This document shows positions 17,158 to 27,812 of a DNA stretch of 33,579 nt, one piece after another; the stretch's first letter is position 1, and each line of letters begins with the position of its first letter. Both the position numbers and the translations under genes were made by a program. This stretch comes from Sphingobacteriales bacterium. GTDB taxonomy: Bacteria > Bacteroidota > Bacteroidia > Sphingobacteriales > Sphingobacteriaceae. Below the pieces are notes generated by a model, which made no database searches, was not told where the DNA came from, and worked only from the letters and a program-made list of their open reading frames with translations. The stretch covers positions 1-33,579 of the forward strand of contig JAAFJW010000020.1 in assembly GCA_013298995.1 (NCBI GenBank), given 5' to 3'.

Positions 17158-18456
17158 ATGAGCGCAATAGAAAAATTAAAACTCAATAAAAACATAACCG
17201 CAGCCATGCTTGATGCGGGTTATTTTAACGCCAAAAAGCTGCAAAACAAAATTTTACCACGTATAAATGGTGGGCAAAATGTGGTAGCCATAGGCCCCGA
17301 AGGTTGCGGGAAAACCACAACCTATATACTGGCATCGTTAAATAAAATTAAAGTACTTGAAGAAATTGCGCCACGTATTTTGGTGCTAGTGCCCGATATT
17401 TCCAGTGGCGAACTGGTTATTGAGCAATACCATCAGCTAAACCGAAACCGTGATTTACGCATTATGGGCTTATTTGCAGGGCCAAGCCTTGATGCTCAAG
17501 TGCTACAACTTACCGATGGCGTAGATATTATTGTAGCCACACCCGATAGGGCCCGAGCCGCTTACCTAAAACTAGGCTTAAACCTCAATAAAATACAAAT
17601 GTTAATTGTTGATGATGCCGACGTAATTATAAAAAACGGCCTGCAACTACCTACCGTTGAAATTGCAAGAGGGATAACGAAGGGGCAGTTTTTGGTGTTT
17701 TCGGCAGTAACACACGATAGGTTAACAAAAATGTACGATTATTTTTTGGTGAACCCCAATATTGTAGAAGTAGATGATTTGGGCGATAGCCACCTACAAA
17801 CTGTTGACCAATTGCTGTACCACGTACCCAATTTTAAAACCAAACTTAACTTACTTAATTTATTACTTGCCGATGCAGAGCTTTTTGATAAAGCCATCGT
17901 ATTTGTAAACTCTCGCTTTACCGCCGAAACGGTGTATAAAAAATTACAGCTTAGCCGTAAAGGCCAAGTTGCTGTTTTTAAAGCCCGTGGCATGGTACCC
18001 GAAAGTTTTGATATAGTATCCGATTTTATGGCCAACCCGCAAGCAAATATTTTGGTGATAGCCCAAGAAGATGCCGAAAATATTACCGAAATTAAAACCC
18101 CCAACCAAATACATTTTGATATACCTGATGATAACGATGTTTATACCCGTAGGGTTTTATTGGGCAATGCCGATGCCAACGAGCGCTTGTTTATAACTTT
18201 TTGTACCGATTTAGAGCTATCGCAAATCCGTAAACTAGAGCAAATACAGGGCAAACGGATGGCATTGATAGCCCTTCCCGACGATTTATACATAGAAACC
18301 GAAACACCCAAAAAGAAAGTACAAGTTGAGGAAGCAGACCCTACCCGTGGTGCAGCTTTCCACGAAAAAAAATTATCGAACCAAAAAACCGAAAACTACT
18401 CGGCTAGGGAGCGTATCAGAATGACAGGGAAAATAAGTAATAAAAGGCATGATTAG
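17158..18456 (+). CDS. DEAD-box RNA helicase-like protein with degenerate motifs
   Basis: The protein has 432 residues and the two-domain superfamily 2 layout. Seen are a Q-motif-like KKLQNKILP (Q29), motif I GPEGCGKTT (47-55), motif Ib ATPDR (127-131), motif II DDAD (152-155) in place of DEAD, and motif III SAV (182-184) in place of SAT. Motif IV is KAIVFVNSR. Motif V ARGID has become AENIT, and motif VI HRxGRxGR has become TRRVLLGN (about 330-337), losing the second arginine finger. RNA binding and perhaps ATP binding may remain, but normal ATP-driven unwinding is doubtful. The C-terminal tail is charged. The frame is intact, so it is not a pseudogene. It stands alone between the palindromic element and the RAYT. 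Confidence 0.75.
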   Translation: MSAIEKLKLNKNITAAMLDAGYFNAKKLQNKILPRINGGQNVVAIGPEGCGKTTTYILASLNKIKVLEEIAPRILVLVPDISSGELVIEQYHQLNRNRDLRIMGLFAGPSLDAQVLQLTDGVDIIVATPDRARAAYLKLGLNLNKIQMLIVDDADVIIKNGLQLPTVEIARGITKGQFLVFSAVTHDRLTKMYDYFLVNPNIVEVDDLGDSHLQTVDQLLYHVPNFKTKLNLLNLLLADAELFDKAIVFVNSRFTAETVYKKLQLSRKGQVAVFKARGMVPESFDIVSDFMANPQANILVIAQEDAENITEIKTPNQIHFDIPDDNDVYTRRVLLGNADANERLFITFCTDLELSQIRKLEQIQGKRMALIALPDDLYIETETPKKKVQVEEADPTRGAAFHEKKLSNQKTENYSARERIRMTGKISNKRHD

Positions 18457-18555
18457 TTTAAAATTAAGATGGAGATAAAAAAATATTACTACTTTTATAA
18501 AACAAATTTAATCAGGTAAATATGAACCTGGTAATACAAATATTACATAACAGTT

Positions 18556-18594
18556 TTAAAGGAAGCCTTCGCTCAAAGCGAAGTCTTCCTTTAA
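18556..18594 (+). repeat. REP hairpin R1, upstream of RAYT
   Basis: AAAGGAAGCCTTCGCT, loop CAAA-like, AGCGAAGTCTTCCTTT. The stem is near perfect with one C-T mismatch at the same place as in the other copies. It lies 23 bases before the RAYT start codon. Confidence 0.9.
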
Positions 18595-18616
18595 ATAAAT
18601 TTTAATAAAAAACCTA

Positions 18617-19273
18617 ATGAAAAACAATATAGAACCCCTACAACCTGATAGCTTTTACCATATTTACAACCGTGGTATCAATGGCGAAAATATTTTTAAA
18701 GAAGATAAAAATTATACCTACTTTCTTACAAAATATGCACATTATTTGAGCCCTTATGTTTCAACCTATGCTTACTGTTTGCTAAAAAATCATTTTCATT
18801 TACTAATTCGTACAAAATCTGTAGAAGAAATAAAATTGATAACAAATGACAACTTAGGTATAAATACTTCAAAAAATGGCGTAGTAAAAAGCGAAACGTA
18901 CAAAGATGTTTCTTGGGTACTTAGCAATGCTTTTGCAAGTTTTTTTAAAAGCTATGCGCAGTCTTTCAATAAAGTATATCATCGAACAGGGCGACTTTTT
19001 GAAGAACCATTTCGTAGAATATTGGTAGATAGCGATTCGTATTTTTCTGAGATTATTTACTACATTCATCATAATCCTCAAATACATGGATTTGTAAATG
19101 ATTTTAGGGATTATCCACATTCGTCTTATCATTCTCATCTACTAACGGCTGCTACCAAGTTGGAAAGAGCAGCCGTTATTGCTTGGTTTGGTAATAAAGT
19201 GGAGTATGAGAATTTTCATAACGCAGAATATTTTTTTAAAAATTTGAATAAATTTGAAATAGAGTTTGATTAG
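18617..19273 (+). CDS. REP-associated tyrosine transposase (RAYT, Y1/IS200-like)
   Basis: The 218-residue protein opens with FYHIYNRGINGENIF, the RAYT N-terminal signature. Then come YAYCLLKNHFHLLI, where H59 and H61 form the HUH metal site, and the distal block YHRTGRLFEEPFRR and YYIHHNPQIHGFV. RAYTs are single-strand transposases that recognise and presumably spread REP hairpins. Five copies or parts of one hairpin lie around it, one 5' and four 3'. The stop codon TAG (19271-19273) is itself the first bases of hairpin R2, so gene and repeat evolved together. The frame is open and the motifs present, so the enzyme may be active. The catalytic tyrosine is one of several in residues 113-149; I could not choose by eye. 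Confidence 0.92.
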   Translation: MKNNIEPLQPDSFYHIYNRGINGENIFKEDKNYTYFLTKYAHYLSPYVSTYAYCLLKNHFHLLIRTKSVEEIKLITNDNLGINTSKNGVVKSETYKDVSWVLSNAFASFFKSYAQSFNKVYHRTGRLFEEPFRRILVDSDSYFSEIIYYIHHNPQIHGFVNDFRDYPHSSYHSHLLTAATKLERAAVIAWFGNKVEYENFHNAEYFFKNLNKFEIEFD

Positions 19274-19305
19274 GAAGCCTTCGCTCTAAGTGAAGTCTTC
19301 CTTTT
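19272..19305 (+). repeat. REP hairpin R2, overlapping the RAYT stop codon
   Basis: AGGAAGCCTTCGCTCTAAG, then TGAAGTCTTCCTTTT. It is the same unit as R1 and R3 with one changed stem base (GTGAAG instead of GCGAAG). Confidence 0.9.
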
Positions 19306-19314
19306 AAGGGTTAT

Positions 19315-19348
19315 AGGAAGCCTTCGCTCTAAGCGAAGTCTTCCTTTT
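19315..19348 (+). repeat. REP hairpin R3
   Basis: AGGAAGCCTTCGCTCTAAG, then CGAAGTCTTCCTTTT. It is a direct repeat of R2, 43 bases downstream and in the same orientation. Confidence 0.92.
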
Positions 19349-19381
19349 AAGACCCCCAAATAAGAAATAAAATATTTATTT

Positions 19382-19401
19382 AAAGGAAGCCTTCTTTTTA
19401 A
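19382..19401 (+). repeat. REP fragment R4 (truncated)
   Basis: AAAGGAAGCCTTCTTTTTAA keeps the left half of the unit and the T-run, but lacks the GCT...AGC loop-side stem. It is either a deleted copy or a minimal derivative. Confidence 0.6.
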
Positions 19402-19430
19402 ACGCCAAATAAAAATTATAATAAAATTAA

Positions 19431-21497
<2,067 letters not shown>

Positions 21498-22052
21498 TTT
21501 TTGTGTTTATCTTGTGAGTTGGATTGCTAATGAGTAGCCTAATAAGTATTATACAGCATTTAGGTGTGTTAACGATGGTAGCTTTCCCCGCTCTCGCAAG
21601 GTGTGTTGTGAATGAATAACTGTAAACTTAAACAATGTAGTTGTGCAAGCAAGGGCTTTAATTAAGCGTAGCGAATCACGAAATCAAAAAATAAAATAAA
21701 AAATATGAGTAAACCATCTCTCGCTGCTTGGATGGTAACAGAAACGTATTGAACGGAAAGAGAAAAAGGGTAGCTAGACTATTCAGGTACGAATAAGAGA
21801 GATGAACGAGAGTAAACCTCCGCTGTTTCACATATAACGCTCTTTTGAATTTGCAATTCCGAAGCCCAAATCGTAATTATTTAGACATAATTACGAAAGA
21901 ACGTAGCAATGAAAAACTAACTTTCAAGTTAAATAAAATTGTGGATACCAATATATTTTAACACAATCCCCAATCAAAAATCCCCACCATATTCCCCTTT
22001 TTTAATAATCAAAAAATTAACAAATACCGTTTTCTTTTTAGCCTCTAAAACC
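21498..22052. other. Intergenic region with element remnants
   Basis: No supported gene is present. It holds GTTAACGATGGTAGC at 21568-21582, matching the left end of the dispersed element but without its hairpin. The word AGGTGTGTT flanks that segment (about 21562-21570 and 21599-21607). It also has a probable group II intron fragment (21643-21850) and a perfect 9-bp hairpin CGTAATTAT / ATAATTACG at 21872-21895. The region appears to have collected several decayed insertions. Confidence 0.5.
21643..21850 (+). other. Probable group II intron domain I remnant
   Basis: The stretch starts GTGCAAGCAAGGGC, near the GTGCG-type 5' end of group II introns. It contains GAACGGAAAGAGAAAAAGGG and TAGCTAGACTATTCAGG, then TACGAATAAGAGAGATGAACG, which resemble the domain I region of bacterial group II introns (the AGACNATNNGGTACGA neighbourhood). 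CTCTCG (about 21718) and CGAGAG (about 21808) could pair over a distance. No reverse-transcriptase frame and no domain V hairpin were seen. This rests on recollection of the family pattern. Confidence 0.4.
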
Positions 22053-22060
22053 TATCTTTG
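22053..22060 (+). promoter_or_regulatory. -7 element of the ileS promoter
   Basis: TATCTTTG matches TAnnTTTG exactly and lies 29 bases before the ileS ATG. The -33 region is T-rich (GTTTTCTTTTT) without a clear TTTG. Confidence 0.5.
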
Positions 22061-22089
22061 CAAATTATTAAGCAGGATATAAAACGTTG

Positions 22090-25000
22090 ATGTATAAAGA
22101 ATATAAGCAGTTAAATTTATCGGAAATTGGTAAACAAGTATTAGAAAGTTGGCAGCAAAACCAAATTTTTGAGAAAAGCATCAGCAACCGCCCAGCAACC
22201 AATCCTTATACTTTTTACGAAGGGCCACCAAGTGCCAATGGTATGCCTGGTATTCACCACGTTATGGCAAGGGCTATAAAAGATATTTTTTGCCGTTATA
22301 AAACCCTAAAAGGCTACCAAGTAAAACGTAAAGGCGGTTGGGATACCCACGGCTTACCCATAGAACTTGCGGTAGAAAAAGCCCTAGGCATTACCAAAGA
22401 AGCTATTGGCAAAAAAATTTCGGTACAGGAATATAACGATGCCTGCCGAAAAGAGGTAATGAAATATACCGATGTATGGAACGATTTGACGGAAAAAATG
22501 GGCTACTGGGTTGATTTAGAAAACCCTTACATCACCTACAAAAACGAATATATCGAAACCCTTTGGTGGATTTTACAACAACTACACGCCAAAAATTTAT
22601 TGTATAAAGGCTATACCGTACAGCCCTATTCGCCAGCAGCGGGTACAGGTTTAAGCTCACACGAACTTAACCAGCCTGGTACTTACCGAGATGTAAAAGA
22701 CACCTCCATAGTGGCACAATTTAGGCCTGTTAAAAACCAACACCACCCTTTAATTTCGGTTTTATTTGCTGATGATGCCGAAGATACCGCCATTTTAGCT
22801 TGGACCACCACACCGTGGACGTTGCCATCAAACTGTGCTTTAGCCGTTGGTAAAAAAATTACCTACGTTAAAATAAAAACATTTAACCAATACACTTTTG
22901 CACCTGTAAATGTGGTATTGGCCAAAAATTTAGTACCCAAACATTTTAAAGCCGAGCAACAAAACGCCGATTTTAAGGCTTACGCCGATAACCCAAAAGG
23001 CGCAACACCGTGGCAAATTGTAGCCGAATTTACAGGCGATGATTTGGTGGGTTTGCGCTACCATCAATTAATGCCTTATGTTACAAACGATAATCTACTC
23101 GAAAACGCTTTCCGTGTTATTGCAGCCGATTTTGTAACTACCGATGATGGTGCAGGTGTGGTACATATTGCTTCGGTTTTTGGTGCCGACGATTTTAGGG
23201 CAGCCAAAGAAAACAACATCCCATCGGTAATGGTGTTTGATGAAAAAGGAAACGAATTTCCGTTGGTAAACAAGCAAGGAAAATTTGTGGATGAAGTAAG
23301 TGATTTTGCTGACCGATACGTAAAAGAAGAATATTACAGCGATGAAGAACGTAAAGCTGCCGACTTTAAACCTACCGATGTACTTATTGCCATCAAACTA
23401 AAAGAAGACAACAAAGCCTTTGATGTAAAAAAATACGAACACAGTTACCCACATTGTTGGCGGACAGATAAACCTGTATTGTACTACCCGCTTGATAGTT
23501 GGTTTGTAAAAACTACTGCCGTAAAACAACGAATGGTTGAGCTTAACAAAACCATAAACTGGAAACCCGAAAGCACAGGCACTGGCCGTTTTGGTAATTG
23601 GTTAGAAAACTTGGTGGACTGGAATCTCTCTCGTTCACGCTATTGGGGTACACCTTTGCCTATTTGGCGAACAGAGGATAGCGCAGAAGAAATCTGCATA
23701 GGTTCTATCGAACAGCTTAACAACGAAATAGATAAGTCCGCTGTGGCGGGATTTATGCCGCACAACTTCAAACTGCAAGATTTGCACCGCCCTTTTGTTG
23801 ATGATGTGATACTGGTATCGCCCCAAGGCAAAAAAATGTTCCGCGAACCCGATTTAATAGATGTTTGGTTTGATAGCGGCGCAATGCCTTACGCACAATG
23901 GGGTTTAAATAAAAATGCCGTCAACCCTAATTTACCTTTCGGCGATGGCTTTACAACCGCCTTCCCAGCCGATTTTATTGCCGAAGGCGTGGACCAAACC
24001 CGAGGCTGGTTTTTTACCCTACATGCCATAGCGGTAATGCTTACAGGTGGCGTGGCGTTTAAAAACGTGGTATCCAATGGGCTGGTGTTGGATAAAAACG
24101 GCAATAAAATGTCGAAACGCTTGGGCAACACCATCGACCCATTTGCCACTATCGAAACCTACGGTGCCGATGCCACCCGCTGGTACATGATAAGCAATGC
24201 ATCGCCCTGGGATAACCTAAAATTTAGTTTAGATGGGCTTGATGAAGTACGCCGTAAATTTTTTGGCACACTTTATAATACCTACGCTTTTTTTACGCTC
24301 TACGCCAATATCGATAAATTTGATTACGCTGGGGCGGATGTAGAAAGTAGCCAACGCCCCGAAATAGACCGTTGGGTATTATCATTACTAAACACTTTAA
24401 GCAAAGAAGTGGATGGTTTTTATGAAGATTTTGAACCTACCAAAGCCGCCCGAGCTATACAAAACTTTGTGGACGAACATTTAAGCAATTGGTACGTAAG
24501 GCTTAGCCGCCGCAGGTTTTGGAAAACCGATATGGCGGACAATAACGATAAACTATCGGCCTACCAAACCCTTTATACTTGCTTAATAACAGTGGCCAAA
24601 TTAATGAGCCCCATTGCGCCGTTTTTTGCCGATAGGTTGTTTAACGATTTAAACGCAGTAACCCAGAAAGAAAAATCAGAATCGGTGCACCTGGCCAATT
24701 TCCCAACCTATAACGCCAATTTGGTTGATGTAGATTTAGAGGAACGCATGGCATTGGCACAAAACATATCGTCGATGGTATTATCGTTACGCAAAAAAGT
24801 AAGTATAAATGTAAGGCAACCGCTAGGTAAAATATTATTACCTGTTTTAGATAACACTTTTGAGGCTAAAGTAGAGCGGGTAAAAGAACTCATTTTATCG
24901 GAAACAAATATCAAGCAAATTGAGTTTATAACCGATACCAGCGGTTTTATAAAAAAGAAAATAAAGGCAAACTTTAAAGCATTGGGCAAAAAAGTAGGTA

Positions 25001-25467
25001 AAGATATGAAGTTGGTATCAGAAGCTATTGCAAATTTTAGCCAGCAACAAATAGAAACTTTAACACAAAACGGCAAGGTAGCCATCGAAAATACAGCCCA
25101 CATTATCGAAGCCGATGATGTAGAAATTATTGCCGAAGATGTACCTGGCTGGCAAGTAGCCAACCTAGGCAAACTAACCGTAGCCTTAGATATAACCTTA
25201 ACCGCCGAGTTAAAAAGCGAAGGTATTGCCCGCGAGCTAATTAACCGCATACAAAACCTACGGAAAGATATAGGCTTAGAAGTTACCGATAAGATAAAAG
25301 TGCAAGTACAAAATCATCCTTTAATTACACAATCGGTGGCTGATAATTTATCTTATATTTGCGCCGAAACTTTGGCAAATAACCTTACGTTGGTAGATAA
25401 TTTAAGCACAGGCAATCATATAGAAATACAAGAAATACAATTACTAATAGCAATACAAAAAGATTAA
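22090..25467 (+). CDS. ileS: Isoleucyl-tRNA synthetase, type 2-like, with GIHH signature
   Basis: The protein has 1125 residues from the ATG at 22090; a TTG three bases earlier is unlikely. It charges tRNA-Ile. The class I signature normally reading HIGH is G54-I-H-H57 in SANGMPGIHHVMARAIKD, so positions one and three are exchanged. The second signature is KMSKR at 673-677, where type 1 enzymes have KMSKS. The editing domain CP1 carries TTPWTLPSN near residue 239. WNLSRSRYWGTPLPIW and the anticodon-binding domain with SNWYVRLSRRRFW follow. The long C-terminal part and KMSKR point to the eukaryote-like type 2 form, which is naturally resistant to mupirocin. The HIGH-to-GxHH exchange is reported for hyper-resistant type 2 enzymes. 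The frame is intact and this is the only IleRS gene in the window. Confidence 0.97.
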   Translation: MYKEYKQLNLSEIGKQVLESWQQNQIFEKSISNRPATNPYTFYEGPPSANGMPGIHHVMARAIKDIFCRYKTLKGYQVKRKGGWDTHGLPIELAVEKALGITKEAIGKKISVQEYNDACRKEVMKYTDVWNDLTEKMGYWVDLENPYITYKNEYIETLWWILQQLHAKNLLYKGYTVQPYSPAAGTGLSSHELNQPGTYRDVKDTSIVAQFRPVKNQHHPLISVLFADDAEDTAILAWTTTPWTLPSNCALAVGKKITYVKIKTFNQYTFAPVNVVLAKNLVPKHFKAEQQNADFKAYADNPKGATPWQIVAEFTGDDLVGLRYHQLMPYVTNDNLLENAFRVIAADFVTTDDGAGVVHIASVFGADDFRAAKENNIPSVMVFDEKGNEFPLVNKQGKFVDEVSDFADRYVKEEYYSDEERKAADFKPTDVLIAIKLKEDNKAFDVKKYEHSYPHCWRTDKPVLYYPLDSWFVKTTAVKQRMVELNKTINWKPESTGTGRFGNWLENLVDWNLSRSRYWGTPLPIWRTEDSAEEICIGSIEQLNNEIDKSAVAGFMPHNFKLQDLHRPFVDDVILVSPQGKKMFREPDLIDVWFDSGAMPYAQWGLNKNAVNPNLPFGDGFTTAFPADFIAEGVDQTRGWFFTLHAIAVMLTGGVAFKNVVSNGLVLDKNGNKMSKRLGNTIDPFATIETYGADATRWYMISNASPWDNLKFSLDGLDEVRRKFFGTLYNTYAFFTLYANIDKFDYAGADVESSQRPEIDRWVLSLLNTLSKEVDGFYEDFEPTKAARAIQNFVDEHLSNWYVRLSRRRFWKTDMADNNDKLSAYQTLYTCLITVAKLMSPIAPFFADRLFNDLNAVTQKEKSESVHLANFPTYNANLVDVDLEERMALAQNISSMVLSLRKKVSINVRQPLGKILLPVLDNTFEAKVERVKELILSETNIKQIEFITDTSGFIKKKIKANFKALGKKVGKDMKLVSEAIANFSQQQIETLTQNGKVAIENTAHIIEADDVEIIAEDVPGWQVANLGKLTVALDITLTAELKSEGIARELINRIQNLRKDIGLEVTDKIKVQVQNHPLITQSVADNLSYICAETLANNLTLVDNLSTGNHIEIQEIQLLIAIQKD

Positions 25468-25473
25468 AAAAGA

Positions 25474-25857
25474 ATGGAAAGCAAGGCAATAAACCGATAC
25501 ACCGATACTGATTTACAAGAGTTTAAAACCTTAATTGCCGATAAACTAAAAAGCGCACAAGAAGAATTATTGTCGCTGGCAAAATCAATGAGTAACCCCA
25601 ATGCTAACGGTACTGATGATACTGCGGGTACATACAAAACGCTAGAAGATGGCTCGGCAACGTTAGAAAAAGAACAGTTAAACCAATTGGCAGCCCGCCA
25701 AAAAAAGTTTATCGAAAGTTTAGAATCGGCATTGGTGCGTATAGAAAATAAAACGTATGGTATATGCCGCGAAACGGGTAAATTAATACCTAAAGAACGT
25801 TTAAGGGCTGTGCCACACGCCACTTTAAGTATGGAAGCCAAATTAAAACAATATTAA
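25474..25857 (+). CDS. DksA/TraR-family protein without the zinc cysteines
   Basis: This 127-residue protein has a long helical N-terminal half (about 10-90, likely the DksA coiled-coil) and a C-terminal YGICRETGKLIPKERLRAVPHATLS (broken here by no gap), matching the DksA zinc-finger segment YGxCxxCGxxIxxxRLxAxPxAxxC. Only Cys98 of the four zinc cysteines remains; the others are Thr, absent or Ser. This cysteine-poor form is familiar from Bacteroidota. A role at the RNA polymerase secondary channel is probable but unproven. It starts 6 bases after ileS and ends one base before lspA, so the three genes form an operon. Confidence 0.85.
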   Translation: MESKAINRYTDTDLQEFKTLIADKLKSAQEELLSLAKSMSNPNANGTDDTAGTYKTLEDGSATLEKEQLNQLAARQKKFIESLESALVRIENKTYGICRETGKLIPKERLRAVPHATLSMEAKLKQY

Positions 25858-25858
25858 A

Positions 25859-26461
25859 GTGAAAGGTTATACTAAGCCCATAATTGCTATTTTAATTATC
25901 CTGATTTTAGACCAAGTACTTAAAACCTGGGTTAAAACCAATATGTATTTAGGGCAAGAGTTTAATGTATTAGGCCATTGGTTTATCGTACATTTTACCG
26001 AAAACAACGGGATGGCTTTTGGTATGGAATTTGGTGGCGAGTGGGGTAAACTAGCACTTTCTGTTTTCCGTATTATTGCCGTAGGCGGTATTGGCTACGG
26101 TTTAATACATCTAATTAAAAACAAATACAACCGTGGTTTAATATTAAATGTAGCCTTTATTTTTGCAGGCGCACTGGGCAATATTATCGATTCGGTTTTT
26201 TATGGCCTCATATACGGTTACGAAAAACTGTTCCACGGCCGCGTGGTAGATATGCTGTATTTCCCATTAATAGAGAGCCATTACCCTGCATGGTTTCCGC
26301 TTTGGGCAGGCGAAGAATTCATATTTTTTAGGCCCGTGTTTAACCTCGCCGATGCGGCAATTTCAATAGGCGTATTGTTTATTTTATTGTACCAAAAACG
26401 ATATTTTAAAGAAGATGTAAAACCCGAAGCATCGCTCAATAGCGAAATTGTAGAAGAATAA
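25859..26461 (+). CDS. lspA: Lipoprotein signal peptidase (signal peptidase II)
   Basis: The protein has 200 residues with a GTG start one base after the preceding stop, implying coupled translation. It has four membrane spans (about 7-22, 66-87, 95-113 and 161-178). Catalytic aspartates are D131 in GRVVDMLYF and D165 in FNLADAAIS; conserved FTENNGMAFG and GALGNIIDS are present. It cleaves signal peptides of diacylglyceryl-modified prolipoproteins in the inner membrane. An insertion of about 20 residues between the catalytic segments (SHYPAWFPLWAGEEFIFFRP) is longer than in proteobacterial LspA and common in this phylum. Confidence 0.97.
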   Translation: MKGYTKPIIAILIILILDQVLKTWVKTNMYLGQEFNVLGHWFIVHFTENNGMAFGMEFGGEWGKLALSVFRIIAVGGIGYGLIHLIKNKYNRGLILNVAFIFAGALGNIIDSVFYGLIYGYEKLFHGRVVDMLYFPLIESHYPAWFPLWAGEEFIFFRPVFNLADAAISIGVLFILLYQKRYFKEDVKPEASLNSEIVEE

Positions 26462-26505
26462 TCAAATACTTAAAATCAATTTACACCTAATTTTTATAAT
26501 TTCTT

Positions 26506-26612
26506 GGGCGTTTTAACACGCTTTACGCTGTATCTTTTTATTTATTGCCCCATTTTCTATGTACACAAGTGGGGCAATAAATAAAAAGGATGCCGCTACC
26601 ATCGTTAACGCT
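26506..26612 (-). repeat. Dispersed palindromic element, copy 2 / two-way terminator
   Basis: On the minus strand it reads GAGCGTTAACGATGGTAGCG, then GCATCCTTTTT, a core hairpin, AAAAAGATACAGCG, TAAA, GCGTGTTAAAACGCCC. The ends match the element at 16952-17078. The core is a perfect 18-bp inverted repeat (26535-26552 with 26570-26587) around a 17-base loop, with T-runs on both strands. It lies between the convergent lspA and rsgA and would end transcription from both sides. Confidence 0.8.
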
Positions 26613-26707
26613 CTTAAATTGCATATATAGCTAATTAACAATAAATTATACCCCAATTAAATATAAAAAATCGAGCAATACCTATTGGTTTTAATCAATA
26701 CAGGCAA

Positions 26708-27628
26708 TTACCCTCGGCTATTATTACCCAAATAAATACTCATATAACTATCGTACCTTGAGGCTTCGATTTCGCCGTTTTGTAAAGCATTTAAAACAGC
26801 ACAACCGGGTTCGTTTACGTGTACGCAATTGTGGTATTTGCAGGTATTTAGTCTTTGGCGCATCTCGGGGAAAAAATGCCCAAGTTCGTATTTTTCGATA
26901 TCGATAACGCCTAATTCGCGTATGCCAGGCGTGTCTATAAGTTTTCCGCCGAAAGGCAAATTAAACATTTCGGCAAAGGTGGTGGTATGTTTACCGCTAT
27001 CGCTAAAATCTGATATTTCACCTGTTCGTAATGCTAGTTCGGGTAAAATTTGGTTAATTAAACTCGATTTTCCTACCCCCGAATGCCCCGAAAATAAGGA
27101 GGTTTTGTTTTTTAATAAGGCTTTTACCACAGCTAAGTTATCCCCGTTAAGGGCCGAAACAGCATAGCAAGGGTAGCCTATTTTTTCGTACATAGCCATG
27201 TGGCTTGCTAGTATTTGTTTGCCCTCGGTGCCATACAAGTCCAACTTATTAAATATTAAAACGGTGGGGATGCTGTATGCTTCGGCGGTTACCAAAAACC
27301 TATCTATAAACCCTAATGATGTACGGGGCGATGCTAGCGTTACTACCAGGCAAGCCTGATCTATATTTGCCGCAATTACCTGCGCTTGTTTTGATAAGTT
27401 GATAGATTTACGGATAATGTAGTTTTTGCGGGGATGTAAATGTGTAATTAAGGCTGTTGCTAGTTCAGGTTCTAATTCAAAATCAACTACATCGCCTACG
27501 GCAACAGGATTGGTGGTTACCAAGCCCTTCATTCTAAATTTTCCTTTTATGCGGCAATCGTGTGTAGCGTTATTGCTATCCAAAACCGTGTACCAACTCC
27601 CAGTAGATTTTATAACCAATCCTTGCAT
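26708..27628 (-). CDS. rsgA: Ribosome small-subunit GTPase RsgA
   Basis: The protein has 306 residues. The N-terminal OB-fold is followed by a circularly permuted GTPase domain with motifs in the order G4 (FNKLD, 127-130), G1 (GHSGVGKSS, 181-189) and G3 (DTPGIRELG, from 232), the permutation that defines RsgA/YjeQ. The C-terminal zinc site is formed by C263, C268, H270 and C276 (NTCKYHNCVHVNEPGC). It assists late 30S maturation. The start at MQGLVIKSTG is normal for the phylum. TATATTTA at 27642-27635 could be its -7 box but lies very close to the ATG. Confidence 0.97.
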   Translation of the reverse strand: MQGLVIKSTGSWYTVLDSNNATHDCRIKGKFRMKGLVTTNPVAVGDVVDFELEPELATALITHLHPRKNYIIRKSINLSKQAQVIAANIDQACLVVTLASPRTSLGFIDRFLVTAEAYSIPTVLIFNKLDLYGTEGKQILASHMAMYEKIGYPCYAVSALNGDNLAVVKALLKNKTSLFSGHSGVGKSSLINQILPELALRTGEISDFSDSGKHTTTFAEMFNLPFGGKLIDTPGIRELGVIDIEKYELGHFFPEMRQRLNTCKYHNCVHVNEPGCAVLNALQNGEIEASRYDSYMSIYLGNNSRG

Positions 27629-27812
27629 GGGCGGTAAATATAGGTAAATTGAGAATGTTTGTTAAAACAAGCGAAAAAATAAAAAAACTGAATACCTGTT
27701 AGCTATTTTTAGCTTAAATATAGGAGATATAAAAATGGAATAAGCCCACAATACATCCCACCTAAATCATAAATATTACTATTTTTACGCCTTTAACCAT
27801 CCATATCAAAAC

